A stretch of 64,000 nucleotides of DNA from the NCBI RefSeq assembly GCF_017310645.1, contig NZ_JAFLRH010000007.1:61993-125992 (forward strand), written 5' to 3'. Source of the stretch: Paradesulfitobacterium ferrireducens. Lineage in GTDB: Bacteria; Bacillota; Desulfitobacteriia; Desulfitobacteriales; Desulfitobacteriaceae. Of this stretch, positions 1-7,898 are shown piece by piece. The stretch's first letter is position 1. Each line of letters starts with the position of its first letter. The notes under the pieces are model-generated. The model had not been told where the DNA came from, made no database searches, and was given only the letters and a program-made list of their open reading frames with translations. The position numbers and the translations under genes are program-made.

Positions 1-918
1 TTAATTAAAGTAAAGCCCTATACCCTCATTGATGCAGGACCTATGACCAATGATTCCCTAACAATCTTAGACGAAGCACTTAAACAAGAAGGGATTCGCC
101 TTAACGCAATTGAACAAATTATCTTAACCCACGGTCACGGCGACCACACTGGGCTCGCAGATACGCTTTATGAACTGATCCGGGCCAAAATATATCTTCA
201 CGAAAATGATCTGGCCAAGGCCCAATCCGGATACTGGCAGCTTGATCAAGACTTATTAAGCCGTCTGGGCATTCCGCCTTCAGAAGTGCGTGAGGTTATA
301 GATACTTTCAGGAGACGCAATCAGACCTTTGGCAGCAAGCTTAAATACGCAATTCCGGTGTCCGGCGGAGAGATATTTAGGTTGGGGGACTATAAACTTG
401 AAATCATCCCCACGCCAGGCCATTCCCCGGGCAGTATCAGCATTTTTGAACATTTTACCGGCGCCCTTTTCTCCGGGGACCATTTCTTAGCCGGGATTAC
501 GCCTAACCCCGTTCTCGAACCTGATGCATCAGGATACTGGAACTCAACCTCCCGCCAATATTTGAAAAGCTTGCGCGATATTCTCCAGTTGCAGTTATCG
601 ATTATCTATCCCGGGCACGGAGAAATTTTTGACGATCCTGACACGAAAGCGTTTGAGGTCTTTGATAACTATACAACCCGGATGGACGAAATCTATCCTC
701 ATCTTTGTGCCGGAGCTCATACTCCTTACGCTTTAGCAAAAAAAATATACCCCTGGGTCCAGGGGTTTGAAACATTTCTGGCTGTTTCTAAAGTAGTCGG
801 AATGCTTGATCTCATGCAGGCCGCCGGCCAAGTGGAAATGCAAGAGCGAGGCCAGGTTATAGAGTTTGCGGCATCAATTTTACCTTACCCCAAACCGCTA
901 ACCGATCTTCCCAAATGA
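1..918 (+). CDS. MBL-fold metallohydrolase, 5' end outside the window
   Basis: A zinc-dependent hydrolase of the metallo-beta-lactamase fold. The frame is open back to base 1 (reading LIKVKPYTLIDAGP before the first ATG at 43), and this is the usual strand-turn-LIDxG motif near the start of the fold, so the true start lies upstream and the ATG at 43 is internal. The zinc motif THGHGDHTG is at about 110-140 of the frame, with later ligand regions at PTPGHSPGS, FSGDH and YPGHGE. The C-terminal helical extension is of the type seen in glyoxalase II-like or lactonase-like members; substrate unknown. The 3' end overlaps the convergent UPF0280 gene by 62 bases. Confidence 0.85.
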   Translation, partial: LIKVKPYTLIDAGPMTNDSLTILDEALKQEGIRLNAIEQIILTHGHGDHTGLADTLYELIRAKIYLHENDLAKAQSGYWQLDQDLLSRLGIPPSEVREVIDTFRRRNQTFGSKLKYAIPVSGGEIFRLGDYKLEIIPTPGHSPGSISIFEHFTGALFSGDHFLAGITPNPVLEPDASGYWNSTSRQYLKSLRDILQLQLSIIYPGHGEIFDDPDTKAFEVFDNYTTRMDEIYPHLCAGAHTPYALAKKIYPWVQGFETFLAVSKVVGMLDLMQAAGQVEMQERGQVIEFAASILPYPKPLTDLPK

Positions 919-1603
919 TTACAGCTCCTTGAACTCCTTCGATATTGGAAACAAAATCGATGGCTTTTTCAAGATCTGTACCGTCTTTTACCCGGTTTCC
1001 GGCAGCGGTAGCGACTGCATCCGCCAGGGCAGTGGACACAGAGAGAATCACCACTGCGTCAGCCTGACCGAAACTAAGAGAATGCCCAATTTTCCCGGAT
1101 GAGGTGCAGATCCCTAAAGGAGTATGCTCCGGCCTTATTTCAAGGGCAATTTTATTAGATAAGGGTGATGATCCTGCGAAAATCCCGATGTAACGCTTCC
1201 GGCTCGAACGCAGAAAAATATCTCCACCGTTCTCTACGATAACATCCCGCGAACGCTTGGCTATCCGTTTCCCAACCAATTCCGATACGGCTCCAGCTAC
1301 CGCAGCCATGGGCCCAACCCCGGCAAGCCTTCCGGCCTCTGCCATCATAGCCGCGATCGGGGGAGCATCCGGCAGCACGTTATGTGGGGTCAGGGCCGTT
1401 AAAAACTGCGGATCGCGGACAAGGTATTCCTCTAAGGGACGGCGCACGTCCGCAATCACACTTTGAACCCAGTGCACCATCTCCTCTGAAAAACGATCTT
1501 TGCGAATCCCGATGTCCAAGTCCGTTTCCTTCACCATCACCTGAAAATGAACTAAATCCAGTTGACGGTGCTGTTGCCGGTAGGTGCGTTCGCGATAATC
1601 CAC
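857..1603 (-). CDS. UPF0280 family protein, third gene of the putative homocysteine operon
   Basis: A 248-residue protein with UPF0280 features: the N-terminal YRERTYRQ, a Gly/Ala-rich centre (AGVGPMAAVAGAVSELVG), VENGGDIFLRS and a C-terminal LSVSTALADAVATAAGNRV stretch. These resemble the flavin-binding part of ApbE-like proteins, so an FAD role is possible but not shown. In Methanosarcina a UPF0280 protein is reported alongside DUF39 and NIL-ferredoxin proteins in homocysteine formation. Start is GTG at 1603, directly next to the stop of the upstream ferredoxin gene, which implies translational coupling. It overlaps the end of the opposite-strand MBL gene. Confidence 0.85.
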   Translation of the reverse strand: MDYRERTYRQQHRQLDLVHFQVMVKETDLDIGIRKDRFSEEMVHWVQSVIADVRRPLEEYLVRDPQFLTALTPHNVLPDAPPIAAMMAEAGRLAGVGPMAAVAGAVSELVGKRIAKRSRDVIVENGGDIFLRSSRKRYIGIFAGSSPLSNKIALEIRPEHTPLGICTSSGKIGHSLSFGQADAVVILSVSTALADAVATAAGNRVKDGTDLEKAIDFVSNIEGVQGAVIIWEDRLAVWGKVKLMPQTL

Positions 1604-2005
1604 TTATAGCCGGACCTCCATTGCCCGCATCGGGCAGACTTTCACGCAGAGCTGGCATACCACACAGTTATCTCCATCGAACTTAACTTCCATGGAACTC
1701 CGTTCCATATACAGGGCTCCGGTCGGACAAATCGCCGTACATGCTCCGCACATGACGCATTTTGCATCATTGCGGATCACCTCTTGATTCAAGTCTTGAA
1801 CAGACACCCCGATTTCGCGCAGATAATCGAATCCTCGTTCGCTCTGGTCCCCAATAACTTCAAGCACCATCGTGCCTTCTTTCTGCGGATTGACATCGGC
1901 TTTTACGATATTTACCACTAAGTCATAGTCTTTAACCAACCGGTACACGATCGGTTTGACTGAGATATCCGTACCAAAACGTAAAACGATTCTCTTAGGA
2001 GACAT
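1604..2005 (-). CDS. NIL domain / 2x[4Fe-4S] ferredoxin
   Basis: A 133-residue two-domain protein. Residues about 1-75 form a NIL domain (the small ACT-like domain also found at the C-terminus of methionine ABC transporter ATPases). Residues about 80-130 carry two 4Fe-4S motifs, CVMCGACTAICP and CVVCQLCVKVCP. The combination matches methanogen MA1822-type proteins, which together with a DUF39 partner are needed to put sulfide into homocysteine from aspartate semialdehyde. Here it lies between DUF39 and UPF0280 genes and behind a SAM-I riboswitch, which supports the same job: electron supply for sulfur insertion. Confidence 0.88.
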   Translation of the reverse strand: MSPKRIVLRFGTDISVKPIVYRLVKDYDLVVNIVKADVNPQKEGTMVLEVIGDQSERGFDYLREIGVSVQDLNQEVIRNDAKCVMCGACTAICPTGALYMERSSMEVKFDGDNCVVCQLCVKVCPMRAMEVRL

Positions 2006-2047
2006 ATCCCCACTCCTTTCTACTCATCCGGTTATCTTTTCTTACCG

Positions 2048-3238
2048 TTATCTTAACACATGGGCGGCCGGAGCATCAGCAGGAGACGGGAGTAATTTTA
2101 CCGGCTCCGTCAGCAGAAAATCCCCGTTCTTAATCCAATCTTTGAGAGTGGACGCAATTTCCCGGGCTCTGGGAATGCTCGAGAGAGGAGCTGTCGGAAT
2201 CTCTTTTCCATTGACAGTAATACTTCCGGATTTTAATTGGGCATAACTGACAAAGCCTAAATTCCCGGGAGTCCGGGTAGGATATGCTTCTCCGTAGTCT
2301 ACGACCGGTGCAAACAATTCATGATCAGTTGCGGCGGCATATTTCGCGATTTCTTCATTAAGAATCGGAATCGGTACTCCAATGCCAACACTTAAGGTAG
2401 CTCCATAGCCTATATAGCTTGTGCCTACGAGCCAGCGCGGGCTCATTTCTTTTAAGTTTCCTATGACGGCCAGTGTCCCTCCGGCCGGACCCAACTCCTG
2501 CCCTTCCACAGCCTGAATGGAAGGGAAATGCTGGGTCCCATGCCAAGCGACAAAACCGGGAGCACCTCCGAGGAATATTTTAGTGCCGATCCCGATCGTC
2601 TGGAAATGAGGGTCTTTGAGCAGTGGGCTCAACTGACCGGAGGTGGAATAATGAGCATTGCCCAAGTTAGGCTTAAGCATCCCCATATAGGTATAAACTG
2701 TTTTAGATGTTAAATTAACCGCACAATTATAATTTTGATAAGCGTTGCGCGGATTAAAGAGAATTGCTTCATTAATCTCATCTAAAGTAATCGTGGTTTC
2801 AAACTCCCGCCTGGGATAACAGTCTGTCCCGTAAGCGATGGCTTTTAGTTTCACCGGATTACGAGCAACTAAATCTTGGATAACATGACCGCCACCATAA
2901 CGGAACTCGCCTGGGTAGCTGCTATTTAAGGGATCATCTTCGGGCAGCTCTGCCGCTCCAAGATAGGCGTCTGCCGCGGCAATTCCGCCGTAGGCAGGAA
3001 CCCCATTGAGCCATACCTTCTGCATTTTCATTCTGGGCTTTGTATGCCCAAAATTCAAAAAGGCACCGGACGAACACATGGGAGCAAAGGTGCCGGTCGT
3101 GACGACATCCACCTCTTGAGCCGCCGCACTCAGCCCTTTTTCTTGGACAAGTTCGATCAGTTCTTCCGCTGTTAAGACAACAGCTTTACCGGTTTTAATT
3201 TTGGCATTAATCTCTGCATACGTTTTCTGAACACTCAT
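2048..3238 (-). CDS. DUF39 family, putative homocysteine biosynthesis protein
   Basis: A 396-residue protein of the DUF39 family (methanogen MA1821 type). Visible family segments include TTGTFAPMCSSGAFLNFGH near residue 50, with the conserved Cys thought to carry sulfur, AAADAYLGA, and GGAPGFVAWHGTQH near 225. Family knowledge: DUF39 with NIL-ferredoxin converts aspartate semialdehyde and sulfide to homocysteine. ATG at 3238 follows GGAGGGGG at ideal spacing. It is the first gene after the SAM-I riboswitch at 3326-3456, so transcription should fall when SAM is plentiful, fitting methionine-branch biosynthesis. The molecular mechanism is unproven in bacteria. Confidence 0.88.
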   Translation of the reverse strand: MSVQKTYAEINAKIKTGKAVVLTAEELIELVQEKGLSAAAQEVDVVTTGTFAPMCSSGAFLNFGHTKPRMKMQKVWLNGVPAYGGIAAADAYLGAAELPEDDPLNSSYPGEFRYGGGHVIQDLVARNPVKLKAIAYGTDCYPRREFETTITLDEINEAILFNPRNAYQNYNCAVNLTSKTVYTYMGMLKPNLGNAHYSTSGQLSPLLKDPHFQTIGIGTKIFLGGAPGFVAWHGTQHFPSIQAVEGQELGPAGGTLAVIGNLKEMSPRWLVGTSYIGYGATLSVGIGVPIPILNEEIAKYAAATDHELFAPVVDYGEAYPTRTPGNLGFVSYAQLKSGSITVNGKEIPTAPLSSIPRAREIASTLKDWIKNGDFLLTEPVKLLPSPADAPAAHVLR

Positions 3239-3273
3239 AGTTAGTCCCCCTCCAACCTGATAAAGCTCGGAAC

Positions 3274-3304
3274 ATTAAGAAGCCTCTTCTTGGACAGAAG
3301 AGGC
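3274..3304 (-). terminator. Riboswitch-controlled intrinsic terminator
   Basis: On the minus strand a 9-bp perfect stem (3296-3304 with 3282-3290, 5-nt loop) is followed by a short U-rich stretch (TTCTTAATGTT). Its 5' arm can instead pair with the 3' P1 strand of the SAM-I aptamer (AAGAGGC at 3325-3331 with GCCTCTT at 3298-3304), which is the antiterminator. The U-run is poor, so termination may be partial. Confidence 0.75.
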
Positions 3305-3325
3305 CTGCAAATCCTTTTGCCACGC

Positions 3326-3456
3326 CTCTTATCTGTCAGAAGAATAGTCTTCTGCAGGAATTAGCACCGTGCGTAGGCTTGCTCCAATTAGGAGTAAAGC
3401 ACCAAGCGGGTTGCCGGGTTTCATTGGGCCAGTCCCTCCACCACTCCGGATAAGAG
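3326..3456 (-). promoter_or_regulatory. SAM-I (S-box) riboswitch aptamer
   Basis: Read on the minus strand, this has the S-box core in order: CTCTTATC (P1 5'), GGTGGAGGGACTGGCCC, ATGAAACCCGGCAACC, a variable P3/P4 arm, GGTGCTAATTCCTGC, and the P1 3' strand GATAAGAG. SAM binding stabilises P1 and frees the terminator at 3274-3304, shutting off the DUF39 operon. The match to the core is close to complete, so the call is firm. Confidence 0.96.
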
Positions 3457-3533
3457 TTCATTATGAATATGAAGTTTAGCTGGAAATAAGTTTAACAGGC
3501 TTATTGGCGTATGTCAATCATACTTTGCCTCAA

Positions 3534-4751
3534 CTACTTTTGTACAACAATGAGTTCATCCGAAAGCTTCGATAAACTAACAAGCCCGTGGTCTGTTACT
3601 TCATATGACGTCTCAATCCCTACTGCCCCGAAGCCTGGAAGGGTAAACTTAGGCTCTATTGCCAAAACCATGCCCGCTTGCAGACGTTGCTTCGATCCAC
3701 GGGCCAAAACCGGAAGCTCATCGATTTCTAATCCTACCCCATGTCCGACAAAAGAAACCCCGCCATGAGAACCCATGAATCCTGGAACCCCGGATTCATC
3801 CGCAATCATTAGGGCATGGTCATAAAGCTCACCGCACACAGCTCCGGGTTGCGCTAACTTTTCTAAATCTTTAAGAATTTGAACAGAAGTGTCAAAAGCC
3901 TTTCTCACTTCTGCGGGCACGTGATTGATAATAAAATTTCTGGTCTGATCAACCACATATCCAAAGTAACAACCGCCGAAATCAATCAGTATCGGTTTGC
4001 CGTCCTCAATCTTTGCTCCTGACGGACCAAACGGAAAGGCCGGGCTGACCCCTGCACCGGATAACGGCGCATCATACGGGCTGGGTACATTTCCTTTTTC
4101 ATCAACCAAAACACAGGTAGTGGCCATCTCCTGATTATAGCCATGCAAGCGGAAAGCACCTAAATGTCCCCTGCGCCTGGCCTCCCCCTCGAACATCCCC
4201 GCCAGCTCGTGATCTGTCTTAGCCTTTTTCAGGAACTCCGGAACCATTTCCCACAAAACTTTATCCCTGGCGGCTGTTTCTCTCAAAAGAGCCCTTTCCC
4301 AGTCGGATTTGAGCGCGCGCTGATTCCTAATCAAGAGCGTAACATCAGAGAATTGCAAACCGCTTTCCTGAAGCTTTAAGTACACGCTCGCCGGGATTTT
4401 CTCAAACTCTAGCCCCAACTTTCCCGGTGTGGGATAATTGAACTCATGCAACACTTCAATAATCTCTCCCCAGCGCTTGAAACGACGCACCGGCCAGGGC
4501 AGATCGGTATTCAATGGCCCACGTTTGCGAGTCAGAAAGACCGGATGTCCTGTTGCCGGGATATAGAAACAGGCCGCTTCAACAATCCCCGTGTAATAAT
4601 ATAGATTGACATTGGACAGGATTAATGCGCCTGCAAGCTCCTCCTTTTGCAGGTTCTGTTGCAGAATTTTCAGACGCTCATTAAGCTCCTCTGCTCCTGG
4701 CTTCAACAAACTCCTCATCCTTTCTTTAATATGACACCAATATGACATCAT
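3534..4751 (-). CDS. M24 family peptidase (Xaa-Pro aminopeptidase type)
   Basis: A 405-residue metallopeptidase with a creatinase-like N-terminal domain (about 20-165) and a pita-bread M24 catalytic domain (about 175-395). The five metal ligands are visible: Asp in LIDFGG, Asp in VVDQTRNF, His in GHGVGLEIDE, Glu in AIEPKF and Glu in GIETSYEV. It should cleave peptides with a proline in the second position. The start is uncertain: ATG at 4751, ATG at 4718 (next to AAAGG) or a TTG just after GAGGAG near 4709 are all possible. It lies 28 bases downstream of the SLC13 gene and is probably cotranscribed with it. Confidence 0.85.
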   Translation of the reverse strand: MMSYWCHIKERMRSLLKPGAEELNERLKILQQNLQKEELAGALILSNVNLYYYTGIVEAACFYIPATGHPVFLTRKRGPLNTDLPWPVRRFKRWGEIIEVLHEFNYPTPGKLGLEFEKIPASVYLKLQESGLQFSDVTLLIRNQRALKSDWERALLRETAARDKVLWEMVPEFLKKAKTDHELAGMFEGEARRRGHLGAFRLHGYNQEMATTCVLVDEKGNVPSPYDAPLSGAGVSPAFPFGPSGAKIEDGKPILIDFGGCYFGYVVDQTRNFIINHVPAEVRKAFDTSVQILKDLEKLAQPGAVCGELYDHALMIADESGVPGFMGSHGGVSFVGHGVGLEIDELPVLARGSKQRLQAGMVLAIEPKFTLPGFGAVGIETSYEVTDHGLVSLSKLSDELIVVQK

Positions 4752-4779
4752 TGATTGCTTTTCCGGCTTTTCGGAAAAG

Positions 4780-6198
4780 TTAAGTAAGTCCGATAATCGG
4801 CCACCATAGAACCGCTGTCAGTATAACCACGAGAATAGCTGCCAAGGTCAGCCAAATGCCCACTTTCATCAGATCCTGCGGGGAATACACACCGGTGGCA
4901 TATGTGATAACCCCTGGCAATGTCTCCACCACAAGCAAGAATCCGAGCATAGCGGAAATATTAATGGTAACCGCTGCTAACAGTGGATTAATTCCAAGTT
5001 TCAGGGTGATTTGCAGGATCACCGGAGTCAGGGTAAGTACCACGGTGGATACGTTCGTAACCCCCAAATGGTAAACGTGAGTCAAAAGGGCTAAAATCGC
5101 AACAGTGAGCAGAGGCAAGGAAAGCCCTGCTTCAACCCCGGGTAAATCCAGTAATTTCCGGGCCAACAATTCAGCGGCACCTGATTTATTAATGGCGGAA
5201 GCAAGAGATAGGGTCGCCCCCATAAGAAGCACCGTTCCCCAATCAATCTCTTTTAATTTGTCCCAGCCTACTATCCCTGTTCCCGGTAAACCCATCAAAA
5301 CGACACCTAAAAGCGCTGGGACAGCGGTTGGCAAATGGTGTATCGACTCGGTCATCCACAAAAGGACTGTTAGCGAAAGTATCCCTATACACTTTAGTTC
5401 TTCTTTGCTTAAAGATCCTAATTCCTTAAGTTCGCGTTCGATTTCGGCGATTTCCAATAATTTTACTTCCGGAGGAAATATTTTAAGCATAATGAACCAG
5501 GTTATGGGAATCATTAAGAGCCAGGCAGGCCAAGTCAATTTAAACCATTCAAAATAATAAATTTGCATACCCAAGGAGCTTTTCATCAAATCCACGGTCA
5601 GCACATTGGCGATGGCTGCCGGCAATAACCCGACACCACTAATGCTCGTGCCAAATGAAAGGCCTAGTACCAGGAGTTTAGCGGTATTCGAATTTTTTCT
5701 AAGCCCCATTGAGTTAACCACAGCCAGTAGCGCCGGCAGGAGCATAGTGGTGCGAACCCCCGTGGCCGGAATGAAAATGCTTAATAATTGTGGTGCCAGC
5801 AGTACGCCGGCGAGCACCCCGCCGACGCTTCCCCCAAAACGGATAATGGCCAGATTAGCAAAGCGCTTCCCCAAGGAAGTGCTATTCACTCCCTGAGCCA
5901 TCATAAATCCTGCCATGATCAGAAATGTAGAACCGCTGGCAAATCCGCCCAAGGCTGTTTCTAAAGAAGCTGCTCCCAGAATAGGTAACCCCGTCACATA
6001 CATAACGGCAGTTAATGGCATCGGAATCGGTTCTAAAACCCAAAGCCAAATCGCAGCCGCGGTCATTCCGGCAGTCGCACGCAAGGACCACGATAAATTT
6101 GAAGAAAGCCCGAAAGCAATGACTATAAAAATGACGGCTGCAAATGATAGTTGAATGTATACTTTACGATATTGAGGTGGCGTTGTCAATCCGGACAT
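4780..6198 (-). CDS. SLC13/DASS family anion permease
   Basis: A 472-residue membrane protein with about 12 hydrophobic segments, typical in length for divalent anion:Na+ symporters. Family signatures include the duplicated re-entrant loop regions, GLSFGTSISGVGLLPAA in the first half and THVYHLGVTNVSTVV in the second, and two amphipathic helices around residue 240-260. Substrates in the family are C4-dicarboxylates, sulfate or similar; the exact one cannot be told here. A promoter lies at 6273-6302 on the same strand. It is the first gene of a two-gene unit with the M24 peptidase. Confidence 0.85.
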   Translation of the reverse strand: MSGLTTPPQYRKVYIQLSFAAVIFIVIAFGLSSNLSWSLRATAGMTAAAIWLWVLEPIPMPLTAVMYVTGLPILGAASLETALGGFASGSTFLIMAGFMMAQGVNSTSLGKRFANLAIIRFGGSVGGVLAGVLLAPQLLSIFIPATGVRTTMLLPALLAVVNSMGLRKNSNTAKLLVLGLSFGTSISGVGLLPAAIANVLTVDLMKSSLGMQIYYFEWFKLTWPAWLLMIPITWFIMLKIFPPEVKLLEIAEIERELKELGSLSKEELKCIGILSLTVLLWMTESIHHLPTAVPALLGVVLMGLPGTGIVGWDKLKEIDWGTVLLMGATLSLASAINKSGAAELLARKLLDLPGVEAGLSLPLLTVAILALLTHVYHLGVTNVSTVVLTLTPVILQITLKLGINPLLAAVTINISAMLGFLLVVETLPGVITYATGVYSPQDLMKVGIWLTLAAILVVILTAVLWWPIIGLT

Positions 6199-6272
6199 TC
6201 TTTTTCTCTCCAGCTCTTTGACGGTTAAGAAAGTATGTTATAAAAAGCGAAATAAAGTTAAATCGTTTTTTA

Positions 6273-6302
6273 ATTATATCATAGTTGTACCCAAAAGTTC
6301 AG
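6273..6302 (-). promoter_or_regulatory. Sigma-A type promoter for the SLC13 gene
   Basis: On the minus strand a perfect TATAAT (6273-6278) is preceded 18 bases upstream by CTGAAC, a weak -35. Placement 75 bases before the SLC13 start fits. Confidence 0.5.
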
Positions 6303-6326
6303 ATTAAGCGTGAAAATTTCCAATTT

Positions 6327-6355
6327 CAATAACCTTGCAATAACCTTTCAATAAC
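6327..6355. repeat. 11-bp tandem direct repeats between divergent transporter genes
   Basis: CAATAACCTTG, CAATAACCTTT and a partial CAATAAC follow one another, 11 bases apart, which is one helical turn. They lie between the divergent promoters of the SLC13 and MFS genes, a place where a regulator could act on both. Confidence 0.7.
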
Positions 6356-6380
6356 AAATCTTCAAGCCTGTTTTTTAGTT

Positions 6381-6409
6381 TTGAATCGTGGTGTAAACTG
6401 TGTTAAATT
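6381..6409 (+). promoter_or_regulatory. Sigma-A type promoter for the DHA2 MFS gene
   Basis: TTGAAT at 6381-6386 and TAAATT at 6404-6409 are separated by 17 bases; the MFS start codon is 52 bases downstream. Confidence 0.55.
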
Positions 6410-6461
6410 AAATAAGTACCCTGGCTAAAACTTGTGTCAAGAACCAAAAAGGGAGATTATT

Positions 6462-7898
6462 ATGAACATTAAAGAAACCATAAAAGCGTCTCCATCTTAT
6501 CGATGGTTTATTCTGGCTAATGTATCAATTGGTACGTTTATGGCCACTTTGGACAGCAGTATTGTTAATGTGGCCTTGCCCACCATGTCATCCCAGCTAA
6601 AGGTAGAACTTTCTACCTTACAATGGGTGGTAACGGCCTACCTTCTTGCCATTTCCAGTTTGCTCCCGATTTTTGGCCGCTTAGCCGATTTGCTTGGCCG
6701 CAAACGGGTTTACTTAACCGGGTTTCTAATCTTTACTCTCGGCTCGGCTTTATGCGGTTTTTCGAACAATGTCTGGATTTTAGTGGGTATGAGAATTATT
6801 CAAGCCATAGGCGCGGCCATGATTATGGCCAATGGGCCGGCGATTATTACGTCAACCTTCCCGCCTCAGGAACGCGGGCGGGCCTTGGGCTTGGTGGGAA
6901 CGGTAGTAGCTTTGGGAGGCTTGACTGGGCCGGGTGTCGGAGGAGTCCTGGTCGGCCTGGCTGATTGGCAGGCCATCTTCTTTGTCAATATTCCCATCGG
7001 GATTTTCGGCTTTTTAGTTGGGCAAGTAATTTTACCCACAGATAAAATCAAACGGGAAAAGGAAAGTTTCGACTTTCAAGGAGCTGCCTTATTTACCCTG
7101 GGGATGATTAGCCTGCTGTTTGCCCTGAATAATGGACAAGACTGGGGCTGGAGCAGTTTACCGATCGTCAGCGGGCTCATCCTGGGGATATTCTTCCTTG
7201 CGCTCTTTTTTGCAGCGGAGCATCGTGTTGATTATCCGATCATTGATTTATCCCTGTTCCGGATTCGACCTTTTCTGGTTGGAAACCTATCCGGGCTTTT
7301 ATCCTTTATTTCTTCTTTTTCCAATACCATGTTAATGCCTTTTTACCTTCAGCATATTTTGAACTTCGCGCCAACTAAAGTCGGCTTGATTATGACCTCT
7401 TTTCCCCTGGTTATGGCCGTGGTTGCCCCGATCAGCGGGTATATCTCAGACCGGATCGGCCCCATGGCTTTAACAACCGGTGGTTTAATCCTGTCTGCAT
7501 CCGGACTATTTTACCTGTCCACGGTCACTGTCTCCTCCACCGTCCTCCATGTTATTCCCGGACCCATTCTAATGGGTTTAGGTGCAGGGTTGTTCAATTC
7601 GCCCAATAATGCCAGTGTCATGAGTTCGGTGCCTCCCACCAAGTTAGGGGTAGCCGGAGGAATCAATGCTTTGGTAAGAAATGTCGGGATGGTTCTCGGA
7701 ATTGCTTTTTCGGTTACGCTCTTTGAAAACAGGCAGGCGGCTGTGCTTGCCGCTCGTCCGTTTCCCAGTGTATCCGACCAGACAACTGCCTTTATGTCCG
7801 GATATCATACGGTGTTAATCATTGCCGCGGGCATAGCCCTGGCAGCCGCAATTATCTCACTGAACCGCCGGGGATATGCCCGCAAACAATCTACATGA
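6462..7898 (+). CDS. MFS transporter, DHA2 (EmrB/QacA) drug:H+ antiporter family
   Basis: A 478-residue membrane protein with about 14 predicted helices, the usual size for the DHA2 group. Visible motifs are LDSSIVNVALP in TM1 (motif D1), GRLADLLGRKRVYL (motif A) and the motif C-like GPGVGGVLVG in TM5. Family members export hydrophobic drugs or metabolites using the proton gradient; the substrate is unknown. The start ATG at 6462 follows GGGAG with good spacing; an in-frame upstream ATG at 6432 lacks a ribosome site. The 3' end overlaps the convergent cyclic glucan synthase gene by 8 bases. Confidence 0.9.
   Translation: MNIKETIKASPSYRWFILANVSIGTFMATLDSSIVNVALPTMSSQLKVELSTLQWVVTAYLLAISSLLPIFGRLADLLGRKRVYLTGFLIFTLGSALCGFSNNVWILVGMRIIQAIGAAMIMANGPAIITSTFPPQERGRALGLVGTVVALGGLTGPGVGGVLVGLADWQAIFFVNIPIGIFGFLVGQVILPTDKIKREKESFDFQGAALFTLGMISLLFALNNGQDWGWSSLPIVSGLILGIFFLALFFAAEHRVDYPIIDLSLFRIRPFLVGNLSGLLSFISSFSNTMLMPFYLQHILNFAPTKVGLIMTSFPLVMAVVAPISGYISDRIGPMALTTGGLILSASGLFYLSTVTVSSTVLHVIPGPILMGLGAGLFNSPNNASVMSSVPPTKLGVAGGINALVRNVGMVLGIAFSVTLFENRQAAVLAARPFPSVSDQTTAFMSGYHTVLIIAAGIALAAAIISLNRRGYARKQST

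Noticed and set aside
1380..1686. Frames of 92 and 100 residues on both strands over the UPF0280/ferredoxin junction
   Set aside because: Both are shadows of the two recognisable genes; no ribosome sites.
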